Of a stretch of 64,000 nucleotides of DNA, positions 1 through 9,690 are shown piece by piece (within the stretch, counting starts at the first letter, position 1; each line of letters begins with the position of its first letter). A model generated the notes under the pieces. The model was not told the DNA's origin and did not search any database. It was given only the letters and a program-made list of their open reading frames with translations. Origin of the DNA: Ophiosphaerella korrae. Its lineage: Eukaryota; Ascomycota; Dothideomycetes; Pleosporales; Phaeosphaeriaceae. The position numbers and the translations under genes are program-made. The DNA lies in contig JALNQF010000030.1 of NCBI GenBank assembly GCA_028456385.1, forward strand, positions 248,001-312,000, read 5' to 3'.

Positions 1-429
1 CGACGAAAGCCGCAGCCGATGAGCGTTAGTGTTTGAGACGATAACCGATAAGATAAGCTACTAAACACTTGACACTCCATCACATTCTTCAAAACGTCTA
101 GCGCCTCTCTGCAAGGTCAGTGCCGGAGCGGGTCGGCCCTCCTCCCTGCTAGGGGTGGCGAGCTCGGGAGACGTCGAGAACAAACGATGTACTTGTGCCT
201 CAACGCGCCACAGGAAGCAAAACCTGCCCTCTTATCCCCGCAACCAAACAATAGTCAATAAGACGCCGCTTCTGCCTGCTACCGTTATCTAGTCAGCTGA
301 TGGCTTGATTAATTATGGCTAACACACTATCCATTTACTCTAGTCCCAGCTTTCAGAGCTGTCGAGATGAAGCGTGTGCGATATCCTCCGTACTGCTCAC
401 AGCACTCGCATCGTTTTTTACGGGCTCTA
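1..429. other. Left edge, no gene recognised
   Basis: This stretch has moderate GC and no sustained reading frame that I can relate to a known family. It lies just beyond the 3' end of the degenerate NLR gene, so it may hold further decayed TPR-repeat sequence or its former 3' flank. I saw no tRNA, repeat array or clear transposon end. Confidence 0.4.
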
Positions 430-3178
430 AACGGCATAGCTGTTGAGGAGAGGAGTAGTGGTTGAGGCACGTTTGGGCAGTGGGATGGGCTGCGCCAGGG
501 TTCTCTTGATAACTAATCTAAGCTCTGTGGTAGAGCGACCAGGCCTCTTAGTACTGCTCCCGCCGGTGCAGTGTGTATGCAAGGTAGTAAACGCTTGTCA
601 GCGTGTCTGGGTCCTCCTTTCCAACACCTTCTCGCTCAGTGCCAGCTCTTCTTGATGCATCTCCTCCGCCTCCGCGTACTTCCCCTGGTCGCTCAGCGCC
701 ACTGCCACATTGCTCATGCTCGTCAGCGTCTCTAGGTGCTCCTTTCCCAGCAACCCTTCTCTTCATTCAAGAAGCTGTCGATGAACCAGTTCCGCAGCCG
801 TATAATGCCCCGGCGTCTGCTCACAGCTCGCTATCCGGGCTAGCAGCGATAACCGGCCTTCCGCCTCGTGCACCCCGGGCAGCTCTACAACATGCATAGC
901 GTGAGGCAGATACGCCGTCCATACCTCTCTTCTTTCATGGTCGCCGTAAGGAACCACTTCGACCAGCCGCGTTAGTGTCTTGTCGACCCAAGCATCCCAC
1001 TGCCGGTGCTCTCTCGACCAGTTGTGCATTGCCAGGCGGACTAGTCGATGCATGTCAAGCATCCTTTCTCAGTGCTGCGCGTCACTTTCTCCTAGCTGCT
1101 GTCGGCGCCCGGCAACAAAGGCGTATGCGTCTAACGTGCCAACCGCCTCCATCGCCGCCAGTCTGCCACTGCCATGCGGCAGCAGCGACCCGGGAATGTT
1201 CCCGCCAGTTGTGCATGCCATGAAGACAGATAGTCTGCAGCATGTGGGTCCTGCTTTCGGATCTGTTTTGAACGAGATGCACCACGTCGTCGCTACCGGG
1301 TTCTTTGTGTCTCGCCATCTGCCGTGGTCCTCAAATTCCTTGCTCAGGAGTTTAATCGCCTCCTCCTCGCTGTCTCTATAGACCGACATATAGTCAGCGA
1401 GCGTGTGGTTGTTCTTGTTGATAAAGGCGGCTGCTTGGACACTGGCAAGCGCGAGAAAGGCGAGCATATCAAGAAATGCGTAAACGACTTGGTCATCCTC
1501 GAGCAGATGCTGATTGTTCGGCAGGAGACGCGTGCTCAATAACCCCTCTGCTTCGTTTTTGGTCAGCTCGCCTAGCTCTGCGACATTACTTCCAGCCAGG
1601 TCGACCGCAGCCTGTCAAGTCCGGGTGAAGACAATAGAGCCTTTGCGACTGTGTGGTAGGTGGTCGATCTACCGATTCGTACCGCTTTCCTTGCTAAGCG
1701 GGCCAAACAGGACGCTGACGTCGTCGGCTTTGTCGACGACCATCAACCACGGGCCGAAGCCTTCGTCACTCAGCCACGCCTTGACGAGCCGCTTGACATC
1801 TGCATTATCATCTGCAATCCCGGACATGCGCAGGAGCGCCCCGATCTCGCGGTAGGCCTGCTCGAAGCTCTCGGCTGGCTGCCGGCACCCAGAAGATGGC
1901 GCGGGCAGGCTGCTGCTCCCTCGTGCGATAAGCCGACTCGAGAGCGAGGGCCGTCTTTCCGCACCCGCCAAGGCCGTATATCGCGAGCCGTCGGCAGCCC
2001 TCTGACGAGATGTGTGCATCGAGTTGAGCGAGCTGTGTCTCTCAGCCGACGAAGGGGGCGGGGTCTTGTGAATAGAACAGCCCAAGGCGCTACCCTACAT
2101 CAGCACATTACACACAACGGTGGATATAAGTAAGAGCGCCATTGATGTATTGCTGAGCTCTACATACAGCGCAGCTCCCTGCAAGGCAAACCTGTCACGA
2201 ACCTTCAGTCACTCCTTTCATGTCCCTGACCACAGCTAGCTAGATCCTGCAGAGCAGCTCTCTGGCGAACGCCGCCGCATTTCCCGCCGCGTGAGGCCTC
2301 CATACGTCGTCCTCGTGTGAGTCAGCATAGTCCAAGATGCCGCGGATGACTAGACATCGTCTGTTGGCGTCCACGCCCGCGGCTTCCATCTCCACGCACA
2401 GCGCCCCATCACATCTAGCGCTGATCTTGTCTCTCAGCTCGCCACCCTAGATGACTGCGTTGCCAGTCGCGATCCTTCCTCGATAGAAGACGAGCTTGTG
2501 CGCGTCGTCTGCGCTCCGCTAGGGTCGTTGAACGAGTTCTTTGTGGTCGCATGCTGCGCAGTTCGATCCGTAGCCTCCGATATAACAATATGTGGCCTTG
2601 AAAAGCTGGTCGTGCCCGAGGCTAGGACAACCAAATTTCTTGTGCCTTTGCAGCCGCCTAAGCTAGTCAGCGAACGTCGTTTTCCCCATCTCTTGATTAG
2701 ATGCGAGAATGCCGAGCGCCTGTAAGAGTCTCCAATCTGGGTTCTGCATCGTGCCCACCAGTTCGAACTGGCCGCCGACCTTGGACCTGCCCTGGTCGTG
2801 GGAGACGCAGGCGGGCTTCCCGTCGCCGGGCCACCCGACCACTACGTCACCGAGATGGATGTCGTCGAGCGGATCCTCAAACGGCGTTTAACGAGGGATG
2901 CCGCCTCTAATGCTGACGAGGACGGTCATTCTGATGTTAGGGAACGACTTGAACAGGGGCCCCGTCAACCGCCCGGCGGACGGGTCGCAACGACAACGTC
3001 ATGGCCGTTGATCGTGCCGCAGATGTACGTGTTCTCGTTGTAGTGCGTGTCGTACGGCGGGGTGGGGTGCTCCTCGTCGAGCATCAGCCGCGCGGGCAGC
3101 AGCTCGACGTCCGCGACAGGGCAGACTCACGCGACGTGGTAGTCGGCGCAACTAGATTGTTCGTTGCTGGCTGCCATT
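430..3178 (-). pseudogene. Degenerate fungal NLR: PNP_UDP - NB-ARC - TPR
   Basis: Read on the minus strand in changing frames, this region carries the whole architecture of a fungal NOD-like receptor. From about 3178 to 2250 there is a purine-nucleoside-phosphorylase-like domain, starting at MAASNEQ and including LLPARLMLDEEHPTPPYDTH and DPLDDIHLGDVVVGWPGDG. From about 2080 to 1070 follows the NTPase domain, with the P-loop IYGLGGCGKTALALES near 1981-1937 and a Walker-B-like PWLMVVDKADD near 1754-1722. From about 1060 to 430 there are TPR-type pieces such as DPDTLTSVYYLAYTLHR and KEHLETLTSMSNVAVALSDQ. The gene cannot be read through: there is an in-frame TGA near 3128 where the domain expects Trp, further stops, and frame changes near 2965, 1880, 1260 and 760. 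In the family these proteins sense non-self and trigger cell death; this copy looks dead. GC is high, so decay was not by the AT-enriching process seen in the neighbouring transposon. Confidence 0.85.
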
Positions 3179-3600
3179 TCTGAGCGGAAAACGACCATGG
3201 CATAGATAAGAGATGTTGCACCGTATGAGGCATGTTGCCTCATCGAGGAGAGCGCGTGTAGGACAGCGTTGTCGCCTCAGCCTGGTCGATATCTGCTGGG
3301 CATGCTGAGCTGCGGTGCTCAATGGTGGGCTGCGAGAGGCGCCTTCTGGCGCGGCTTGGGGCGGAGGACGCGATTGGACGCCACCGGCAGTGGTCCCATG
3401 GCTGCGCTGCGACTGGTGCTGTGGCCCCGCTGCTCAGGCATCTCGCAAGCGTTGCTGTATCACCACCGGTGAGCCTTGCTCCTATAGTCTTTCTAGCGCT
3501 ATTCTATCCTAAGCGATGATGATTGGAACTGTACCTAAAGGTGGTTGATGATAAGTGCACGCATTTGCTTGGGGTTTTGCCCATAACGTCTTGCTCACGA
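3179..3600. other. Upstream flank of the NLR pseudogene
   Basis: No supported gene. Short open frames on the plus strand (3269-3519) overlap one another in several frames and show no recognisable domain, so I treat them as chance. The stretch probably contains the former promoter of the minus-strand NLR gene. Confidence 0.4.
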
Positions 3601-4260
3601 CCCGGGCCACCCCACCACTCGGGCCACCCACCTAATTTGACAAATCTCTCCTCTATCCTATCTACTATGGCGCCCACAAAACGTGCCTAATTACCTCAAA
3701 AAGAAGAGAGAGTACTTCTTAAAGCCTAAGCTATACAAACTTATCGTATAAAAAGCTAGCGTTGCGCTACGACGCTCTATAATATCTCTTGTAGAATAAT
3801 TTAGCGCTAGCTTACAAGGTATTGGTCTGTGCGTAATACATACCTTAGATTTTAAAAGCTATTACCATCTAAAGAAGAGTCTCTTGTAGATTAGATCTTA
3901 AACTTTAATTAACATAGCTTTCTACCTTAGGTTATTAACTTACGTTATTGTTAAGAGGTAGCTAGAAGACAATAGTACTTGCTGTAGGCTATATAAGAGA
4001 GTAAAGGGATAACAAGTAGTATTTTAATTGTAGTTCTAGTAATATGAATAATACTTACTTTTCTCTCCTTGCAAGTGTAGAGCCTTTTATGCGCTGGTAA
4101 AGCGCATCGGCCCCGCTCTAGACTAATACTACAGCAACGTCAGGATTACCAACGTATCGGCTCCACTCTAGACTACCAGAGTTCCCAAGGATCTCGAGGA
4201 TTCCAGGGACCTTCGTCACACTCCTTTACGTCATTCTTGTCATATCCTTACCCAAATCCC
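3600..4260 (+). mobile_element. RIP-like relic of a pogo/Fot1-type DNA transposon
   Basis: Base composition drops to AT-rich. From the ATG at about 3667 the plus strand reads MAPTKRA, stop, LPQKEERVLLKA, stop, AIQTYRIKS, with many TAA/TAG codons at places where CAA/CAG would restore glutamine. The start resembles the N-terminal helix-turn-helix region of fungal pogo/Fot1-type DDE transposases. The excess of stops made by C-to-T or G-to-A change is what repeat-induced point mutation leaves. The C-terminal half of a transposase is not recognisable and terminal inverted repeats were not defined, so the limits are approximate. Two 23-bp copies at 4103-4125 and 4153-4175 differ only by transitions. 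Confidence 0.55.
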
Positions 4261-4288
4261 CAATTTCCATTGAGCCAGATGGACAAAG

Positions 4289-6028
4289 CTAGTCGGGGCG
4301 TTTCTTGGGGTGCGAATCAGCGCCATTTTCGAGCAGCAGCTTCACAGTTGCCTCGTGGCCTCCAATTGAAGCTGCGTGGAGTGCGCTGCTGTAGTGTCCA
4401 TCCTGGGCGTTGACGTCTGCGCCATTCTCGAGCAGTAGCTTTACAGTTGCCTCGTGGCCTCCAATTGAAGCTGCGTGGAGTGCGCTGCCGTAGTGTCCAC
4501 CCTGGGCGTTGAAGTCTGCGCCCTTCTCGAGCAGCAGCTTTACAGTTGCCTCGTGGCCTCCAATTGAAGCTGCGTAGAGTGCGCTGCCGTAGCGTCCACC
4601 CTGGCCGTTGACGTTGGCGCCCTTCTCGAGTAGCAGTTTCACAATCGGCTCGTGGCCTCTTTCTGAAGCCGCGTAGAGTGCGTTGCTATACTCTTCGCCT
4701 TGCGCATTGTCATTGGTGCTATCATTTAGCAAAAGATTTATCACAACCTTGTAGCCTTCATGGAAAGCTATATGGAAAGCGTTGATATACTCAATGATTT
4801 CTTTTCCACTTCTCTCATTTCCTACAGCGGTTTTGATTACGTCCTCTGTGACCTTGACTTCGTCTCCCCGTTGTTCAAGAAGAAGGCGTATGATATCTTT
4901 CCCATTTTCATGGTTTCCTGCTGCAGCCTTAATCATAGCCTCTGATAGCGGTACCTCAAGCCCTCGCCGCATAAGAAAGTGGCGTATGTTACTCGCATCA
5001 GATACTTCTGCAAGTTTGCAGAAAGATGCCGCATTCAGAGAAGTAATGTTCTCCAACAGCTGTGGCATTGTCTCATATAAAATATCCGGTGTTCCGAACA
5101 AAAATAAAGAAGTATCGCGGACAACCTCCTGGACGTTTTTAGTATAGTCTGGACGTAGGCTATCGGTGTCCTGTGCGTCCGAAGATATGCCAAGTAAGGC
5201 GTAGACCTTGTCCCGTGGGTCACTTGCCTCGCTTTCACTAAACTTCAGCAAAAGGTTATACAGGTCTCTACTTTCGCTCCACCAAGACTCTTTCCTCAAG
5301 GGGCCAGGTATGATGTCCAAGACAGCTTGACAATGGCGTTCTGGTTTTGTGCCTATTAGTGACGGAGCAAGAGCCAAGGTACGCGCCTTGACGGACTTAG
5401 TACCGCACCAAACTCTCGCCCTTTTCGCCTTGGCTACTTCTTGCAGGACCCAGACTCTCCTGAACCAAGGTCGTTTTAAGAGCAGCTCCAAGCCTCTACG
5501 TAGCGCAGGGTTTGCATTACAAGGCACCAATAGCCAGAAATTGGTCCAGAGAGCGGAGTCCCAGTCTTTGTACTCGTACGCGGAACTGTATTCTTCCAGT
5601 TGTTGTAGAGAATTCATAAGAATATCGGTCTCGTCTGTCGCTAGGCCTAACCAAATGACCACCTCCTCAGCTTGGGAATAGATCTTGCACATTTGTTGAA
5701 CTTGGTGTCCTTGCTCCTTCTTGTTGCTTTGATCGATGCAAATAGCGTCAACCCAGAGTACCCTGTCCATGTTTTCCCAACGAAGATGTTGGAGGGCTGA
5801 GTATAGGTTGTTAGTAATACTTAGTATCTTCCCATTCACCGTCACGGTTGAAGATTTCTCCATGCTGCCCCACGTATAAGATAATGCATGGTAGGGGACT
5901 GTGTCACCGCCATCGAGGTACGCTTGATATAGTATGCATTCGATGCCCGGCCCTTCACCTTTCAAAAGCTGTAAGAGTCGGAACGCAGGGCGCTCGAGAT
6001 CTATCGATTCATAACTAAAGGCCTCCAT
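4289..6028 (-). CDS. HET-domain protein with C-terminal ankyrin repeats
   Basis: This is an intact 579-residue intronless frame. Residues about 45-205 form a heterokaryon-incompatibility (HET) domain: YHALSYTWGS, then VLWVDAICIDQ, IYSQAEEVVIWLG and RPWFRRVWVLQEVA, which are the diagnostic blocks. A middle part contains two copies of a motif of the type LLLEQRGDEVKVTEDVIK, which I associate with linkers in fungal NLR/HET proteins. Residues about 440-570 hold four to five ankyrin repeats of 33 residues with the core GHEATVKLLLE. In studied fungi HET proteins trigger regulated cell death on contact with non-self hyphae; ankyrin repeats are often the sensing end. The last three repeats are almost identical at DNA level (99-bp period). 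The ATG at 6028 is the first in frame. The protein ends in a basic tail, SHPKKRPD, after a truncated last repeat. No membrane segment is visible. Confidence 0.9.
   Translation of the reverse strand: MEAFSYESIDLERPAFRLLQLLKGEGPGIECILYQAYLDGGDTVPYHALSYTWGSMEKSSTVTVNGKILSITNNLYSALQHLRWENMDRVLWVDAICIDQSNKKEQGHQVQQMCKIYSQAEEVVIWLGLATDETDILMNSLQQLEEYSSAYEYKDWDSALWTNFWLLVPCNANPALRRGLELLLKRPWFRRVWVLQEVAKAKRARVWCGTKSVKARTLALAPSLIGTKPERHCQAVLDIIPGPLRKESWWSESRDLYNLLLKFSESEASDPRDKVYALLGISSDAQDTDSLRPDYTKNVQEVVRDTSLFLFGTPDILYETMPQLLENITSLNAASFCKLAEVSDASNIRHFLMRRGLEVPLSEAMIKAAAGNHENGKDIIRLLLEQRGDEVKVTEDVIKTAVGNERSGKEIIEYINAFHIAFHEGYKVVINLLLNDSTNDNAQGEEYSNALYAASERGHEPIVKLLLEKGANVNGQGGRYGSALYAASIGGHEATVKLLLEKGADFNAQGGHYGSALHAASIGGHEATVKLLLENGADVNAQDGHYSSALHAASIGGHEATVKLLLENGADSHPKKRPD
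4310..4690 (-). repeat. 99-bp tandem repeats encoding ankyrin units
   Basis: At least three consecutive 99-bp units, plus a diverged fourth, lie inside the HET gene. They share long blocks, for example ttgcctcgtggcctccaatt in the plus orientation at about 4347, 4446 and 4545. The first three units differ at only a few positions, far less than ankyrin repeats normally do, which points to recent duplication or gene conversion. Confidence 0.9.
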
Positions 6029-6619
6029 ATATATTATACGAAGCGCCTAAATATTGACCACAGGCTGTAAGGCTGAGAGGCGAAGCTGGTTTATTTTGCC
6101 TTGATAGCGTAGGACTGGGCCAATCGAAAATAGCGTTGAGAGATCAAAGAACACCAAATTCCCTAACGAGCAAAGAGGCACATTTCCACGTGTATTGGTG
6201 CAAACCTAGGTTGGGCAGCTAAGTTTGTTGTCGCCTAGATGAGTGAGGCAGCTGATGCTGGAACGTAGCTGCCTTAGAATTGAATCAGGCTTAGTAATCC
6301 CTTCCGATCAAGACATCGTTACTTTGCATGACTGCAGCTTCGACTCGTCTACGGAACGAATTTTGATGATAGCATAAGTACAGAGAACCCGAATCAAACT
6401 ATTTCACTATAGTGATAAAACAGATCATCTTACGTTGACGGGATGTTTGGTAATTATTTCCCGCTAGGCATATGGAAATGAAACCGCGCGAGCCTATATT
6501 CCCGCTTTTCTGTTTTATTTCCTCTAGACCATCTGTTTTACAGCTTCTTATTTTCTTCTTTCACTGCTTTATTCTTATATAATGATGGAAGCAGGGGTGT
6601 AAGGTGTTGCGGTAACGGA

Positions 6620-6891
6620 CTCTTGGTCGACTGAAATAGTGGGTTTTTCAGCACGAGCCATCAACACCAATTCACCAGCACCTCAAAACAAATGTATTTT
6701 CTCAACATTTTGCATAGCTACATGGCGTATAACAATCAGTATTAGCAAGGAGAATATAGAGCATCGATTTGTCAACTTTTATTATACAGATATAGCTGTT
6801 TGGAGTGTGTAGAGTTCAAGTTGTTGATGGAGCGCGCGACTTGGTGTTAGTGGCTCGTGCTGAAAAACCCACTATTTCAGTCGACCAAGAG
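6620..6891. mobile_element. Short element with 51-bp terminal inverted repeats (MITE-like)
   Basis: The left arm (6620-6670) begins CTCTTGGTCGACTGAAATAG and the right arm (6841-6891) is its reverse complement over 51 bp with only two mismatched bases (TC against CT). The 170-bp interior is AT-rich and has no reading frame. Size and structure fit a miniature inverted-repeat transposable element. I could not find a convincing target-site duplication: the left flank is GGTAACGGA and the right flank is ACAGACTCC. Confidence 0.55.
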
Positions 6892-6912
6892 ACAGACTCC
6901 CGGTTGACTAGG

Positions 6913-6985
6913 TTAGTGGGTTAGCGATCGCTAACCCACTAATTGGGGGTCTGGGTTAGTGGGACAGTGGTTGCTAACCCACTAA
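6913..6985. repeat. Pair of 30-bp palindromes
   Basis: Positions 6913-6942 form a perfect 30-bp palindrome with half-site TTAGTGGGTTAGCGA. Positions 6956-6985 form a second, imperfect 30-bp palindrome with the same outer arms (TTAGTGGG at one end, CCCACTAA at the other) but a changed centre. The two are 43 bp apart start to start. They could be transposon subterminal repeats or binding sites for a dimeric protein. Confidence 0.8.
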
Positions 6986-7148
6986 TCCAATCACATGTTC
7001 AGGTTGTGTTCGGTTGCGTCATCCCAATCGTATTCTTGGTCGTCGTATGACGGGCTGATTGGCTCGAGCTCTGGCGAGTTTGCGGGGTAGTTATCCGTAA
7101 CAAGGGAACTGTGCCAGACGCTCACACCACAATAGTTCTAGACCATTC

Positions 7149-7166
7149 TGCCATTTTAAAATGGCA
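7149..7166. repeat. 18-bp perfect palindrome
   Basis: The sequence TGCCATTTTAAAATGGCA reads the same on both strands. It sits alone in the P450-HET intergenic region. Its role is unknown. Confidence 0.5.
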
Positions 7167-7901
7167 CGTCGTTGGGTCCCTGTAGTGTAAATTAAATTTT
7201 CACCGAATAGCATTGCTGGGATGATCGCATCCGGATACTACGACTGGTTGAAATTTATACATTACGCTTCAGGGATTCAACAATCCAGCAGGCCAACACC
7301 CTGTAGAAACATACCCCAAACCCCCGCAGTCATACTGAAGCAAAACAATGTCCACAAAAATAATTTCCTGTACAGCTGGCTCGATTGGAGAAGAATGCAC
7401 AAAAAGAACACAGCCTCGGTTGCTAACTACAAAATAAAACCTTATCGACGACTGGCAGCTTGCAACATCACATGTCGCACTTCAACACAGCCCCTCTCGT
7501 CATTATTCGGCTTCGACGCTCTATGGATCGGGCTGACGCCTTTCGGGTATTTCTTGAGCCTGCTAGGTAATGCTAGCGCTGAAGATCTTCAGATAAATGA
7601 AACTGTCATTGGCTGTTACGCACTAGCCCCCTCATGTTTCAGATGATTGGGATGCAACGCTTGGGGATCGCAGACACACTATGGTAGTGCCGGTGTGATG
7701 CACGTGCGTGAATCGTGCTGAAAGAGGGCCGCTGTGATTGTTGCTAATGAATCTCGTTCCATTCCCACCCCCTGATTCCCTGTCAGCATCCCAGCAGCTG
7801 GCATCCAATGTGTTGAAGACCCGGGGGAATTTCTTTCCTTTCAGTCCTTTTCTGTGGGCAACCCGTGTTCTGTGAATACCTACCCATTGCAATACGACGT
7901 C

Positions 7902-9579
7902 ATGGTGAAAGAAGGAACAACCTCATTATTGACACTACCTGTCATCGCAGGCGCGATAGCGATATATTGGGTTAGTGCTACGCTGTACAATTTGGTGAAC
8001 GCTCCACAGCTGCCTTTATCGATTCCATGGCAGGGCTATGGAAAAGGCTGGCTCGGGAGCCTACGCAACTTTTTCGCATTGACAAAGAGCAAGGAATGGG
8101 TATTGGCTGGATATGAAAGGTACAGCAAGAACAACAAAATCTTTGTCCTACCATCCACCCTAGGAACGCAGGCCGAGGTCGTTATACCTAAATCGCAGAT
8201 GCGCTGGATGTTTGAGCAACCAGACTCCATTCTGAGTACTAGTGCGGCTCATTACGATCTCTTGCAAGGCACTTACTCCTTCGTTGACCCTATCATTCTG
8301 CGTGACCCATATCACGAATATGTGGTGCACAAAAACCTCGTGCGCAACCTCAATACCATAATTTCAGACCTTACGGAAGAGCTCCCTCTCGCCGTGGAAG
8401 CAGCATATGGCCTAAATACGGTGAACTATCAGAAAATCGATGTCATGGGTTCATTCATGAGGATGGTCCCAAGGCTCACCAACCGCATGCTGGTTGGCCC
8501 TGAACTTTGCCGCAATCAAAAGTACCTAGACGCTGCCATGTGCTTCGCCGCGGATGTGATTAGGACACAAGCAATTATGATGGTTTTTCCTAAGGCATTT
8601 CACTCCATCGTAGGGACTCTACTTGGCCTATCATCGAAGTATCATTACTGGCTAGCGTCGCGATTCACTCTTCCGTTGATCAAAGGGCGGCTCATAGACC
8701 TTGAACAGAAAGACAGGGGGTTATTTGCATATAAAAGCTGGGACGAGCCGCATGACTTTATTACGTGGAGCATACGCACAGCACAGGCAGAAGGAAGACG
8801 AGCAGAATTTGATCCTGTCCGCATCGCTCAGCGCATCATGCCTATCAATTTTGCTGCTATCCACACCACTTCGCTCACCGGCTACGAGGCAATGGTTAAT
8901 ATTTTGAGTGCCGACCCGAGTGTAGTTGAGAGTTTGAGAGAGGAAGCGTACCGTATAGTTAAAGAGGAAGGCGGTTGGACGAAGCAAGGTTTGAATCGGA
9001 TGTATCGGATGGATTCTGCTATCCGAGAGTCCCAACGTATCGAGCCGATTGGCCTTACTTTTGCACATCGAAAGGTTGTTGCAAAAGAAGGTGTTATTAC
9101 TCCGGAGGGTACACATCTGAAGTACGGTACAGTGCTTTCATGTCCGTGGATAGCTATCGCGATGGACGAAGAATATCATGGACCTGCTGAGTTTGATGCC
9201 TTTCGATACTCACGCCCTAAGGAGCAGTATGATGCAATGACACCAGAAGAGAAAGAAAAGGTTGATGCACTAAAGTTGAAACAAACTCGCTTGGTAACAA
9301 CAAGTGATCAACACTTGGCATTCGGTCACGGCAGGCATGCCTGGTAAGTGTAGCCGACTTCCAACAGGAGCTTACCGTTACTAACTCAATGATAGCCCCG
9401 GTCGCTTCTTTGTGTCACATGAATTGAAAATGATATTTGCTTATTTGTTGCTCAACTACGACTTCAAACCACTCAAGGAGAGGCCTAAGAAGCTACTGGT
9501 AGTCAGGTTTTTGGTACCTCTTCCCGCCCAGATTGAGGTAAAGCGAAGGACATCTATGTGGACGGGGCCTGAGCAATGA
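7902..9579 (+). CDS. Cytochrome P450 monooxygenase
   Basis: Two exons, 7902-9343 and 9396-9579, encode 541 residues. The 52-bp intron has GTAAGT, CTAAC and ATAG signals. Splicing exactly rebuilds the haem-binding loop FGHGRHACPGRFF, with the cysteine codon split across the intron. An N-terminal hydrophobic anchor (residues about 10-30) suggests an endoplasmic reticulum membrane protein. The I-helix reads INFAAIHTTSLT and the K-helix ESQR, as in fungal P450s related to ent-kaurene oxidase and other secondary-metabolite oxidases. I chose ATG 7902 because the open frame upstream begins only with a GTG. No terpene cyclase, polyketide synthase or peptide synthetase is nearby, so the substrate cannot be inferred and it is not part of an obvious cluster here. 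Confidence 0.92.
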
Positions 9580-9690
9580 GAATCTGATGAATATATCCTG
9601 TAGCTAGGCACTGCTAACTGATTCCGCGATAAGAGTTGTAATTTCTTTACGGTACAATACCTGATCTACCTCATTAGGTGTTTAGATAAA

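Larger units (their letters stand above)
6029..7901. other. Repeat-bearing intergenic region between HET gene and P450
   Basis: No supported gene. The region contains the inverted-repeat element at 6620-6891 and the palindromes at 6913-6942, 6956-6985 and 7149-7166, listed separately. A 141-codon open frame at 7221-7646 has no recognisable domain and is taken as chance. The first about 590 bp must hold the promoter of the minus-strand HET gene and the last few hundred the promoter of the P450. Confidence 0.5.

Noticed and set aside
1660..2133. 157-codon plus-strand frame opposite the NLR pseudogene
   Set aside because: It is the antisense of the NB-ARC region, whose minus-strand reading gives clear P-loop and Walker-B motifs.
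3269..3519. Three overlapping plus-strand frames of about 65 codons
   Set aside because: They read the same DNA in different frames, with no domain or splice context.
4310..4690. Regular 99-bp repeats considered as a CRISPR-like array
   Set aside because: The repeats are in-frame ankyrin codons without unique spacers, and the genome is eukaryotic.
4782..5147. 121-codon plus-strand frame inside the HET gene
   Set aside because: Antisense shadow of a well-supported HET/ankyrin coding region.
7221..7646. 141-codon plus-strand frame upstream of the P450
   Set aside because: No recognisable domain, mixed composition, and located in a repeat-bearing intergenic region.
7854..7901. Upstream extension of the P450 frame
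   Set aside because: It begins with GTG, and the added residues are unlike a P450 N-terminus; ATG 7902 directly precedes the membrane anchor.
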